Assembly (NCBI GenBank): GCA_030068145.1
Contig: JAPJBO010000064.1
Span: 407,447-471,446, forward strand
Length of the DNA stretch: 64,000 nt
From: Diplonema papillatum
Lineage: Eukaryota > Euglenozoa > Diplonemea > Diplonemida > Diplonemidae
Direction: 5' to 3'
Shown here: piece after piece, positions 42,396-51,480 of the stretch
Layout of the letters: the number at the start of each line of letters is the position of its first letter
Position numbering within the stretch: the first letter of the stretch is position 1
Position numbers and translations under genes: made by a program
The notes under the pieces: model-generated
What the model was told of the DNA's origin: nothing
Seen by the model: the letters and a program-made list of their open reading frames with translations, nothing else
Databases searched by the model: none

Positions 42396-43994
42396 ATATC
42401 GCCGAAGTAGGGACGGTCATAAGCGAGAAGACGATAGCATGAGCGCCGCATCATGTCAACTTTTCGACTTCCAAGGGCGGCAACGGTAAGATATGCTTCG
42501 AAATCGCAAAACTCCAGCCCCAGAATGCCAAAAAGAGCGAAGACCATAGTTGGCAAGCAAAGCAAATTTAAGCAAAGTTGGTGACCCCCAAAACAAGCAA
42601 AGTCGACTTGCTTCAGATTTGCTTCAGATTCGCTTAATTTTGCTTAATGTTACTTAAACATTTTGCTCAAGCAAAATTGAAGCAAATTTAAGCAAAGTTC
42701 GGCAGGAATGGTGAATCCAGCGTTGCATGCGGGCACTTTTCTTCATAGCGAATGGGACATTCTGCACGGAAGTACCCCTTGCATCCAATGTTCAGCGCGT
42801 GGCCGATATAGTGGACCACGATTCCATCCCCTTTATACCTTGAGTCCCTTGAGTAGAGTCATGTTGTCGCGCAAACCACGAACAAACGCCAATGAGTCAC
42901 CTGTGCTGTTTCTTTCCCAGCGTCGTTTTTCGAACCGTTTGTCTTACCTCCCGGTTCGCCGCAGTCTCTGGTTTCGCGCTCTGCTCTTGCCAACGCTATG
43001 CGTGGATTAGACAGTCGGTATTTTAACTTTCCCTTCGCTTTGTGAAGACACGGCTGTGTCACGCATGCTCTTGACAGACGCTCACGTCCGGCACTGTGCA
43101 CGTGTGTTACAGTCGTTGTAGCAAGGGGTTCATCCGACACTCGGATGAGGTTCGTTACTTCACCGCCGTGGGCTCCTCCCTGCCTGGAGGTCTGTTTGGC
43201 TGTCCTCGGGCTGCCCGTGTCGGTATTGAACTCTTTCTTCAACAGCACGGTCCCAGCTTCCCTGCTCTAATTCCGCGGTTCTTCTCTCTTGCCTGACTCC
43301 TTTCTTCCACCAGGCCTCCTTCGCATCCCCATCCCGACGGGCAGGTTTCGTTCAGTGTCGCAGCTTTGCGAAGTCCTGCCTGCGGTACGGCTCGCACCTT
43401 GTCGCCGGCCTTACTCGCCGTCTGCTCTTGTGTGGCGGCCTCGTGGTCGCACATCACGACTTCGAACGCCTGCTGGTTCGATACGTGTAGCCTCTTGTTG
43501 AGACCGGCCAAGTTCCTACCTCGTCATGCATCTACTGCCCCTTGTTCTTTGTGTGAGTGTCAGTGATGACTGTGGGATGTAGCGTTGTGTGAACATGATC
43601 CACCGGACAGTAGAGGAACGAGTGCCCTTGTTCATGTCTAGCGCCCCCTGCCCTCATAGACCCAAGGTCTGCGAGAGTCAGAACCTTGATCACATCGAGT
43701 CGTTCTTCAGCTTTTCTGGTGTCATGGCGGCGGTTTCAATTGTCCTTCTCCTTCTGTTTCGGGAACACGGTATGAATGGTTGAGCCTTGCGAGCCTTTTC
43801 TTCAACAGGGGGGGTGTCATCATCTTTTGGCTCTTTAACTTCTGCAACAGCACCATTCTTGTCACCCTGCATGGCTATCGTGCAACGACCGCAGTCCCGG
43901 CTTTCCATTTCCGCAGGTTCGCCTTTTCCTGCCTTCGTTGCATGCTTCCTCTGTTGTAAGGCCTGTCAATCCCTAGTGCATGATCAGGCCTTGC

Positions 43995-44112
43995 GTTCCG
44001 CATGCGGAACGTACGGAATTCCGCACGTGAATAAAATTGTGTGTTTCCGTACGTGCGGAATTCTGTACGTGTTTCCGCACGTGTTTTCCGCATGTGTTTC
44101 CGCATGTATTAG
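43995..44112. repeat. Palindromic TTCCGCACGTG repeat cluster
   Basis: Seven or eight occurrences of (TT)CCGCA(C/T)GTG and its complement CACGTGCGG, including GCATGCGGAACGTACGG. The region could fold extensively. It lies within the TIR element. Confidence 0.65.
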
Positions 44113-44940
44113 CATTAGCACTCACATGTGTGTAAGGTCAGCCACCTACTATCATTGGTTTGTCACAGTCGGGATTTCCGTCCAGACGTTAGACCGAAGG
44201 GTGGGTCCGTCCTGCATCCGAGTCGGGCAACAATCCATCGACTGATTGTGTGGACCATTTACACACACAACGCAAAAGTGGACGTTCTTGAGGTTCTCGT
44301 CCGAAATCTTGCTCTCATTTACTCATTCACTTAGAACACGAAGGAAAAAGTGCGTAGTTGTTGCAACGCATACTTGTTTTCCGGTAAGGAGTGGGCAGGA
44401 CGTTTCAAAGGGGGAAAAGAGGAACAAAGCACATGATTGCTTCTTGGAAAATAGTAGGTGGGACGTTCTTGATTAGAGTGAAAGTTCGTAAGTAAGTTAA
44501 TATCACACTGCTCGATGGTCGCTTCACACTGCCGCTCATCCTCCTTTGTCAGCTGAGGCCTCTGCTGCCCTTTGTTCATTGATGCAGGAGGTCCGCAACA
44601 AGCCAATAGATCCCGTGGGACCAAGCCAACTGCACAAAACCACGAAGCCCGCAAAGTGATGCTGATGTGGACGTGGCGACCCAAATATGGCAAGTTGGGG
44701 CAGCCTCTCCCTACCAGACTACACCTTGGAACCTTTTCTGGAGCTTGTACCCCTCCTGAAACTCGGAAAAGTTTTTTTTATAGCCACATGAGGAAACTGA
44801 ACCGCCCAAGTAGGACCTTCTGATCATGATCATTTGCCAAATTTGCCACCTGAAACCACGTCCAGGATTTGGGCTCAGGGTAGTGCGGTCAACGAAAGGA
44901 TACAGAGTGGGCTGTCCGGCTCGAAACCACCCCCCGACGG

Positions 44941-45119
44941 GTGATTCAGGATGTGTTCTTACCGCCCAGGGAGCACATCTTCATCAACGAGCTGCTTGCG
45001 GCGTTGCAGGCGGTATGGTAAGCTGCTGAGGAGATGCCCGGTAAGAAGTTCCGCCTCATGGTGGACAACCAGGCGGTGGTTTTCGCTTTGCGAAAGGGCC
45101 ACAGCAAGAACTACCTGAC
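44941..45119 (+). pseudogene. Retroelement RNase H fragment (DIRS/VIPER type), copy 1
   Basis: One frame reads VIQDVFLPPREHIFINELLA, then a stop (TAA at 45016), then MPGKKFRLMVDNQAVVFALR and KGHSKNY. HI-x-x-NELLA followed by VDNQAVVFALRKGHSKN matches the RNase H part of DIRS/VIPER-like polyproteins (compare HINLKEMLA and RIDNAAVVGAVAKGSSSSY in the element at 49-51 kb). Only about 60 residues remain. It sits inside the TIR transposon near its right end. Confidence 0.6.
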
Positions 45120-45303
45120 GGTTTTTCACCTTTTTGGATCATTTCCGCACGTTCCGCATGAATTAAATTTGAGCCGAAAAGCATCGGAAGCCATGAGCAT
45201 GATGCCTACTTTGCTTAGATTTGCTTTTCTTTGGTCGTAATCTGAAGCAAATCTCCCAAGCAAATTTAAGCAAAGTCGTCTTTGCTTGCCAACTATGGAA
45301 GAC

Positions 45304-46027
45304 ACTCCATAAAAATGAAAATGGGGAAAAAGTGGCAATTAACCTGTCGGAGTTGGGTTAAACTACAATAAACGCTCAAAACCTCAAACACAATATATTT
45401 GTTACCCTTTCCAAACAAGTAAAACAATACAACAAAGTCCGCATTTCTTCGCGGATTCTGAGAACTCTACCAGCAGGAACTCAGCCGGGCTTTACTTTGA
45501 CTTTGTTCTCGTCGCCTCCCTTTCTAGTGTTGTTGTGGTCTTGTTCGTGCAGAGCGTTCGCCTCTTTCTCGCAAAGAGGTAACCGCAAGACAATGATGTA
45601 GAATGTCGTCAGACCAATTTCACCCATTCGTGCCCACTACTTCGTCGTTCTACTTGTATCGGCCGGGGGTCGGCGGCGGTACCATAGGGGCTTGTTTTTT
45701 TTTTTTTGACGGGAACATTTCCGGAACAATGGTTGCACATGAAAGAGAAAACGAAGCCAACGAAAAAGTGCTGATACAGGAAACCCCCCCAGAGGTTTAT
45801 ACCCTTGTGCACGCGAAGAATCAACGTGTGCCGGTAAAGACCGGCACCCAGCGAGACTAGATGCTATGTTCGGGCGAAACTAAGTTCTGGTAAAGCCAAG
45901 TTCTATCGGTGTCCTCGTCTGGGCCTGACGTATGCAAATACCCGGTGCCTAATCACGGTCACGAAAACCCCGGAGCGAGGGAATTGACTAGAACCGAAGG
46001 CCAGCAAGAAGCGAGAACCAAATAAAG
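45304..46027. other. Unassigned sequence, copy 1
   Basis: An 11-nt T tract at 45697-45707 and a short AAGTTCGGGCGAAACTAAG repeat piece at 45868-45905; otherwise nothing recognised. Confidence 0.35.
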
Positions 46028-46097
46028 TCCTCGCGGGGTTCGAACCGGGGACCTCACCAGAAGTCTTGTGCCGTTCACTCTGCCATCGCGGTGTCAA
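46028..46097 (-). repeat. tRNA-derived SINE-like head, copy 1
   Basis: The reverse complement reads ATGGCAGAGTGAACGGC (A box)... CCCCGGTTCGAACCCCGC (B box). The A and B boxes match the element at 31004, but the stems are imperfect, so it is called SINE-like and not a tRNA gene. Confidence 0.45.
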
Positions 46098-46654
46098 TTT
46101 CGAGCGAAGAAAAGCCTATGAAGACAGGGGCCCAAATAACACTAGAAAACACTACAAAAAAGTGCTGCCGGGCTTTGCCCGCGAACCCCCTAAAAGCACC
46201 TTTGTTCAGTTGATGTTGCAACCCCCAACTCCGGAAATGTTCTTCCCTTCTGTGTCAGTGCGTACATCAGCCTAACTTGCGGCGAGCCCGGATGAAGTGG
46301 CGAGAAAAAAAGATATTCGGTAAACCGAGTTATCATTTGTTCTCCCTTCGAGCGGCTTACACAGGACAGTAGGCGACTCCACCACTTTGCTCATACGTCT
46401 TTGGCCACCCTGGCTACCCACTGGTACGAGACTTAGCGAGAGCTCAGGCGCCGTGACGCGACGTACTGACAAATTCTCGACGTTTTCGCAGCACGGAACG
46501 CCGCAGTCATGTGTGTATGTTAGCAGGTATGTTATCAGGAGCCGAGCAGCAAGACAGCAGTGGACAACGTAGCTGAAGCAAGTTAAAGTCAGCCTGCTGC
46601 AAGTACGTGCGCTCGGCTAAAGGCCAGCGCGGGGCGAGTCTAGAGGAAGGAGTT

Positions 46655-46800
46655 AAAGTTCGGGAAACGGTAAAGTTCGGGCGAAGCTAAGTTTGGGTGA
46701 TGCAAATTTCTGGTGAACCAAAGTTCGGGCGAAGCTAAGTTCTGGTGAAGCAAAGTTCGGGCGCAGCTGAATTCGGGCGAAGCAAACTTCGGGTTACTAG
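46655..46800. repeat. AAGTTCGGGCGAAGC tandem array, reverse orientation
   Basis: Seven or eight units of GTTCGGGCGAAGCTAA or GTTCTGGTGAAGCAAA. This is the reverse complement of the array at 31213-31512. Confidence 0.75.
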
Positions 46801-47797
46801 TAAGGGCTGACTATTTTTTATTTTTGGCTCGCGCTCGGGCACCTCAAAAAAAATCTGGGCGCGCGCGCTAAAAAAAAAAATAATAGGGCAGAAAATTTCA
46901 AAAAAATATAGTTTGACGTACACCTGGCCGCAGTGCCATTCGAGCCCTGAGTCCAATCTTGCGTTGGCATTCACCCTTCTCGGATGCATTTTAAGTTCAA
47001 CCCCTCAAAATAATCCGAAAACATACCGACAACGCCAACACGAGTTCACAAAGTATCTAAAAGACAAGACCAGGTACACCGTTGCTGGGGATTTGCTGAG
47101 GAACAGCGAGTCCACATGGACTTCCCGTGGTTCCCATGAAGCCAACGAGATACGTAGAAGCAGACGTGGAGAGAGAGAGATCATAGATGTGAAGTTGGCA
47201 GGATCCAGTTTGTGTCTTTTGGCACATGCTCGAGGTTGGCTGCTTGCTTTGGACCTCTCGATTGCTGAAGGACCTCGCACAGATGCATCCCCAGGGGAAG
47301 TGCTCGGGTTTGCAGAAGAGTCGGAGCATGGTTGGCAACCACCATGGGTGGCCACCGGTGGTTGCCATCCTAGTGGCTATCGGTGGTTATTCCTCTCCTA
47401 CGCTGTCGGTAGGGATCCTGCTTTCGCAGCAGGGAGAAGAGTACTCCACTGAGCATGAATCTGTGCAACGAGTGTCGACGCTCCCGGCTTCGTGTAGTTT
47501 ATTGCAGATGCCAGGAAACTGGAAGGAAACAATGCGAATAAGCTGTTCCACAGCCTAGAAGGTGCCCACAGTGTGGGCCACTGTGGCAGATGCGTCCAAA
47601 AGGATGGGCAAGCTCACGAGCCCAGTGCCAGCAGTAGTAGGGCCCATCGTCCCATGACCCCAGATTCCGGGCCAGGTACAGTCTCACAACACAAGGGGTT
47701 CTTCTTCGCCCCTCAGCCTCAGTCAATCGCAGTTAGATGGCTTTCCACACAAACAGAGCACAGGCTCATCCGACTCGCTTGCAACAGTGTGGGGGCC

Positions 47798-47872
47798 AGC
47801 TACGGTAGCTGGTAGCTAGCTACCAGCTACTGGTAGCTCAGCTACCGGTAGCTCTGGTAGCTCGTGGTAGCT
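47798..47872. repeat. Palindromic GGTAGCT/AGCTACC cluster
   Basis: Eight or more GGTAGCT or AGCTACC heptamers in both orientations, able to form cruciform-like structures. Confidence 0.7.
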
Positions 47873-48087
47873 CAAAAAAAAATTTTTTTTTTCATGTCGA
47901 ATTCGCTCGAATTCGCTCGAAACTCGCAGGGGACGACCGAAAATTGCGGAAAACAGCAAAAAAACGCACAGAAAATTGTGCTTTTTCGAAAAGAATGGAC
48001 GGGCGAATGACCTCAAAGTGGAAAAACTATCGGTTCCCATTTGACAATGTCTGGGCTGTCCAATCGCGCTCCAGCTGCCCTGCGGAA

Positions 48088-48941
48088 GTGAAAGGCCAAC
48101 GAACCACAAAACAATCTTTCGTTTTCGGGTCTATTTTTCACGGTTCTCTTCATCGGAGCAAGAGACGAGCAAAAAAACGGCGAAAAAGGTCTGCAACGTG
48201 GACCAGCGGGAGAATGACACCAACCAGGGAATCGATTCGCGTCCACCCCATTGCACCCCTGTGGTTTCCACGCCCACTGGTCTGCGTGTTGTAAAGATTC
48301 ACGAACCACGCACATACATTCTGATCCACGGGTCCATTTTTCATGGATCTCTTCATCGGAGCTGATCACGAGCAAAATTTCGCCGAAAAAGGTCTGCTAC
48401 GTGGACCAGCGAAATGTCACCAGCAAGGGGATCGACACCCGTCCTTGCCAATGCGCACCTGGTGGTTTCCACGCCCGGCGTTCTGCATCTGATAAGACCC
48501 ACAAGTCATGCACGTACTTTGCACCGTTCTCTTCACCGGAGCTGAGTACGAGCAAAATTTCGCCGAAAAAGATCTGCAACGTGGACCAGCGAAGGGATGT
48601 CACCCACCAGGGGATGGATACCCGCCCTTCCCAATGCAAACCTGGTGGGTTCCACGCCCGGTGCCCTGCATCTCATAAAGACCCACGATCCATGCACATA
48701 ACTTTCGATCCCCGGGTTTATTTTTCACAAATCTCTCCATCGGAACTGATCACGAGCAAAATTTCGTCGAAAAAGGTCTGCTGCATGGACCAGCGAAGAA
48801 ATATCACCACCCCGGGGATCGATACCCGTCCTTCCCATCGAATCCCAATGCAAAGCTGGTGGGTTCCACGCGGTGCCCTCCGCCTTGTAAGGACTCACGA
48901 ACCATGACATACTTTATGGTCTCCGGGTCCATTTTTCACGG
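48088..48941. repeat. Satellite-like tandem array, alternating 204/180-bp units
   Basis: The landmark CGAGCAAAATTTCG(C/T)CGAAAAAG occurs at 48165 (variant), 48369, 48549 and 48753, giving spacings of 204, 180 and 204 bp. Each unit also carries GGACCAGCG, CACCCGTCC-like, GGTTTCCACGC and CGGGTCCATTTTTCACGG. The last unit is cut right after ATTTTTCACGG, where the spliced leader begins. Confidence 0.8.
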
Positions 48942-48980
48942 TACCAACGATTTAAAAGCTACAGTTTCTGTACTTTATTG
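48942..48980 (+). other. Complete spliced-leader sequence fused to a retroelement
   Basis: It starts (TA)CCAACGATTTAAAAGC and ends ACAGTTTCTGTACTTTATTG. The 3' half equals the kinetoplastid leader end except for one base, and the whole matches the diplonemid leader as I recall it. There is no SL intron after it (no GTATG-like donor and no Sm site) and no SL-gene repeat around it. It is followed directly by GTGGGTGGGG, the start of the retroelement's terminal repeat. Confidence 0.8.
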
Positions 48981-49023
48981 GTGGGTGGGGAGAGGCCCTG
49001 GGACTGCTAAGGCGTGACTAACC
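48981..49023 (+). repeat. Terminal repeat A1 (43 nt)
   Basis: Identical to 51083-51125; starts GTGGGTGGGGAGAGGCCC and ends GACTAACC. Homology begins exactly at the leader junction. Confidence 0.9.
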
Positions 49024-49121
49024 GCCTTACTGCTCTCGGGACTCCGAATGGTAGGGTTGGAATGGCGGTGACATGGACGCGCGCGTGGTGGTGATGGACG
49101 GGAGGGCCCACAACCCGTCCG

Positions 49122-51029
49122 GTGGAGCGCGTGGTGCGGGTGGACGGCCGCAGTCGGGCGGACGAGCCGGACGACGAGCGGCAGGCCTTTGGTCGCTGGG
49201 TGAGGAAGCGACCGAGGGTGGACGGGGGAAAGCGCCGCGGGGACGGGTGCGGCCGCCGTTCGCTCTCGCCGACGTGGGTGCTTGCCGTTGGGGGCCCGCA
49301 GTCGGCCGGTCGCGGTGGCCGTGTAGGCGGAGTGGGTCGGGATGCGTCGCGTCTTGCAGGGCTGCAGAGGCGGCTGCAGGGCATCGCGGGCGGGCTGGCG
49401 GTGTACGACGAAGCCCCGGACAACGTGTCCAGCTCGACCTACTCGTCGACGCCCTCACTTCCAGGGTGTCGAGTGGCTCCGGGTAGGCGGGCGGACGCGG
49501 GGCTCCCTCTGGCGAGGGTAACGTCGAACCGCATCGACGTGGAGGCGTTGGCGGCGATGGACGGTGTCGGTCGATTCCGCGAGGTGCTGCCGATGTTGAT
49601 GGATCCGGTAGCGTTTGCGGAGGCTTTCGTGTCTGGGGACGCCGCAGGCGGGTGCCGGGTGCCGTCGCGCGGGATGGAGCGACACCGGGCGACTCTGCGG
49701 TCGTGCGGGGTGGCGAGCGACGCACGTTCGCGGCCGGCATTCGCCATGAAGGCCTTCACGACGCCGAAGAAGGACGGACGAACGGCACGTCTCGTTCTGG
49801 ATGCCCGGCCGCTGAACGACGCGATGCGCCGGCCGCCCAGCATGGACCTGCCCCGGCTGCGCGACTTCATCGCCGAGGTCGAGAGGCACCGGTTCGCCAT
49901 GCAGTGCGACGGCGTGTCGTACTTCTACCAGTTCCCAGTAGACGCGAGCATTTCGCGATATTTCGGGATTGGTATGAAGGGGTGCGACATGCTGTTGAAC
50001 GTGCTGTGCATGGGGTGGTCTTGGGCGCCGTGCATTGCGCAGCGCGCGTCGAACGTGCTGGTCCGGGACCTGGGCCTCGCCTGGGTGGACAACTTCCTTG
50101 TCTTGGGTGGGACGCTGGACGAGGCAGAGCGGAACGTGGCCGTTTTTCGGAAGCGGGCGCAGGCGGCGCGGGTCGAAGTGCGGGCGGAAGGCGACGACGC
50201 GTTGTGGCAGGTTCGCTCGCGGTTCGTGTGTGTGGGTGTGGAGTTCGACCTGGCTGCCGAGACGCAGCGGCACAGGCTCGACCCGGCGTGGGCGGAGCGG
50301 TGGGTCGACGGCAGCGGGATGACGGCGGTGCTTTCCGGCAGAGCGACGGCCCGTCAGTTCGCCGAAGTCTTCGGGGGCGCCGTCTGGGCGACGGACATCC
50401 TGGCGGTGCCCCGCTGCCATTTCGCGGCGTTGCTGTCGTTCGCGGGGAGGCTCGGCGGTCGCATGGTGGGTGCCGCAGCGCCGGTGTGGGACGAGGTCGT
50501 CGACGTTCCTCCGTCGGCGAGACGGGAGCTGGGCGCGCTCCGGAAGATCGTCCGGGAGAACCCGTGGGTCGTGGGCGGCGTCCCTGAGGACACAGGGAGC
50601 GTCCTGTGGACGGACGCCAGCTCGCGGGCGTGGGCGGCGCTGCTGGAGGCGGAAGGCCGGTTCGTGGACGGGCGGCAGGGCGTGTTCGCGGGACCGGACG
50701 CGGACGCCCACATCAACTTGAAGGAGATGTTGGCGTTCGCGGAAGGTGTGGTTCGGCTGTGCTGGGCGCCGGGGGCGCAGCGGTGCCGCATCGACAACGC
50801 GGCGGTTGTGGGCGCCGTGGCGAAGGGGAGTTCTTCCTCGTACGCCGCGAATCGCGTTTTGTCCCGGTCTCTTCGTGTTGCCGGGCGCAGAGGGATTGTC
50901 CTCCGCCCTGACTGGGTGCCGTCCGGCGGACAGCTGGCGGACCCGTACACGCGGAGGACCTCGTTGCCTCGGTTCCCGGCGCAACTTCCGCTCCCGCGGT
51001 CACGTGCCACACCCTTTGACTTGTTTTGA
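49122..51029 (+). CDS. Reverse transcriptase-RNase H protein of a VIPER/DIRS-like retroelement (635 aa)
   Basis: The frame is open from about 49092; the GTG at 49122 is nominal and no in-frame ATG precedes the conserved region, so the start is unresolved (5' damage, or an initiating ATG in the overlapping frame at 49073). RT: MKAFTTPKKDGRTARLVLDA (about 208-227), motif A CDGVSYFYQF with Asp263, CMGWSWAPCIAQ (motif B region), and motif C WVDNFLVLGG, where the usual second Asp is Asn (Asp323, Asn324). RNase H of the DIRS/VIPER type: LWTDASS (Asp498), HINLKEML (Glu535), CRIDNAAVV (Asp558) and WVPSGGQLADPYTRR (Asp607). All four acidic residues are present. The frame is GC-rich and undamaged, so the insertion is young. 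Family knowledge: YF.QF, AQ and VDN-type motifs recall kinetoplastid VIPER/TATE RTs. Confidence 0.8.
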   Translation: MERVVRVDGRSRADEPDDERQAFGRWVRKRPRVDGGKRRGDGCGRRSLSPTWVLAVGGPQSAGRGGRVGGVGRDASRLAGLQRRLQGIAGGLAVYDEAPDNVSSSTYSSTPSLPGCRVAPGRRADAGLPLARVTSNRIDVEALAAMDGVGRFREVLPMLMDPVAFAEAFVSGDAAGGCRVPSRGMERHRATLRSCGVASDARSRPAFAMKAFTTPKKDGRTARLVLDARPLNDAMRRPPSMDLPRLRDFIAEVERHRFAMQCDGVSYFYQFPVDASISRYFGIGMKGCDMLLNVLCMGWSWAPCIAQRASNVLVRDLGLAWVDNFLVLGGTLDEAERNVAVFRKRAQAARVEVRAEGDDALWQVRSRFVCVGVEFDLAAETQRHRLDPAWAERWVDGSGMTAVLSGRATARQFAEVFGGAVWATDILAVPRCHFAALLSFAGRLGGRMVGAAAPVWDEVVDVPPSARRELGALRKIVRENPWVVGGVPEDTGSVLWTDASSRAWAALLEAEGRFVDGRQGVFAGPDADAHINLKEMLAFAEGVVRLCWAPGAQRCRIDNAAVVGAVAKGSSSSYAANRVLSRSLRVAGRRGIVLRPDWVPSGGQLADPYTRRTSLPRFPAQLPLPRSRATPFDLF

Positions 51030-51078
51030 TGTGTTCTCGGGAAAGGTCAACGCGGTAGCGGTGACCACGAGAACACAT
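51029..51078 (+). promoter_or_regulatory. Stem-loop just upstream of the A2 splice acceptor
   Basis: ATGTGTTCTCG (51029-51039) pairs perfectly with CGAGAACACAT (51068-51078). An inner GGTCA/TGACC pair extends the stem. The AG acceptor follows 3-4 nt later at 51081-51082. It could control trans-splicing, polyadenylation or strand transfer; the role is inferred from position only. Confidence 0.5.
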
Positions 51079-51082
51079 ACAG

Positions 51083-51125
51083 GTGGGTGGGGAGAGGCCC
51101 TGGGACTGCTAAGGCGTGACTAACC
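51083..51125 (+). repeat. Terminal repeat A2 (43 nt), preceded by 3' acceptor AG
   Basis: Identical to A1. The preceding bases are ACATACAG. The segment after it (51168-51205) contains two 18-bp direct repeats of CCCACCTGACGGTGG(G/A)GG. Confidence 0.85.
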
Positions 51126-51480
51126 CCGTCCCTGTCCCTCCCAGGGAGCCACCCCGGAACTAGCCTAGCCCACCTGACGGTGGGGGCCCACCTGACGGTG
51201 GAGGCCCACACCCTTTGACTTGCGCTGCGGAAAGTGTCGGGTCGCTCGGGTGCAACTTTTGACAAGGACTCCGTGGTTGTCAGCTGAAGCTGGACGGTTT
51301 TTGCTTATCAGAATAGTCTTGCGAAGGTTTGTACTCCTCCATTCGTGCGTGTGCTGCACCGATGACAGCAATGGTGACGTCCAGGGTGCAGTTCTTTGCG
51401 GGTGGAATGAAACTGTCTCCTCTTCCGAGATACGAATTGGCTCCCAAAGCTCAATGAACATTCAAAGACAGTGTCCAAAA

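Larger units (their letters stand above)
42545..45297. mobile_element. TIR DNA transposon (2.75 kb, non-autonomous), with 6-bp target-site duplication GAAGAC
   Basis: The ends CATAGTTGGCAAGCAAAG (42545-42562) and its exact reverse complement (45280-45297) are flanked by GAAGAC at 42539-42544 and 45298-45303. Subterminal GCAAATTTAAGCAAAGT repeats, direct and inverted, occupy about 160 bp on the left and 90 bp on the right. The interior contains no intact transposase; it holds palindromic TTCCGCACGTG repeats and a retroelement RNase H fragment. The TSD length and subterminal repeats do not let me assign a superfamily. Confidence 0.75.
33698..46462 (+). repeat. Copy 1 of a large near-identical duplication (at least 12.77 kb)
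   Basis: The sequence matches 51221-64000 throughout, with offset 17523 before the vWA gene's 3' end and 17538 after it. Differences seen by reading are one substitution (33842 G versus 51365 A) and a 15-bp insertion in copy 2 at about 52366-52380. The left edge is sharp: sequence upstream of 33698 is unrelated to that upstream of 51221. The copy may extend past 46462, but the window ends there in copy 2. If it is a direct tandem, the unit is about 17.5 kb (33698-51220). Confidence 0.9.
46463..48087. other. Single-copy stretch between the two duplicates
   Basis: It contains the reverse-oriented AAGTTCGGGCGAAGC tandem array (46655-46800), A-rich tracts (46850-46905), a hairpin TGGCAACCACC/GGTGGTTGCCA at 47335-47369, and the GGTAGCTnnnAGCTACC palindromic cluster at 47798-47872. 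The plus frame at 46913-47452 (179 codons) has no recognisable domain and is not annotated as a gene. Confidence 0.45.
48942..51222 (+). mobile_element. SL-capped VIPER/DIRS-like retroelement copy with split direct repeats
   Basis: Structure: spliced leader, repeat A1 (48981-49023), RT/RNase H frame, B1 (starting CCACACCCTTTGACTTG at 51007), repeat A2 (51083-51125, identical 43 nt), then B2, which ends with the same 17 nt as B1 (51206-51222). A1-ORF-B1-A2-B2 is the order of split direct repeats in Ngaro/VIPER/PAT-type elements. No tyrosine recombinase and no gag are present, so the copy is incomplete. Genomic A2 is preceded by ACATACAG, a splice acceptor, whereas A1 is preceded by the leader. 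The copy therefore has the form of a trans-spliced transcript. No poly(A) follows B2; the vWA duplicate begins at once. Confidence 0.75.

Noticed and set aside
46913-47452. 179-codon plus-strand frame
   Set aside because: No recognisable domain, overlapped by equally long frames in other phases, and flanked by simple repeats.
48942-48980. A functional SL RNA gene
   Set aside because: No intron donor, Sm-like site, T-run terminator or SL repeat unit follows the exon; retroelement sequence follows directly.
48981-51125. A1 and A2 as LTRs of a Ty3/copia element
   Set aside because: They are only 43 nt, lack TG...CA ends, primer-binding site and polypurine tract, and A2 is internal (B2 follows); RNase H is of the DIRS/VIPER type.
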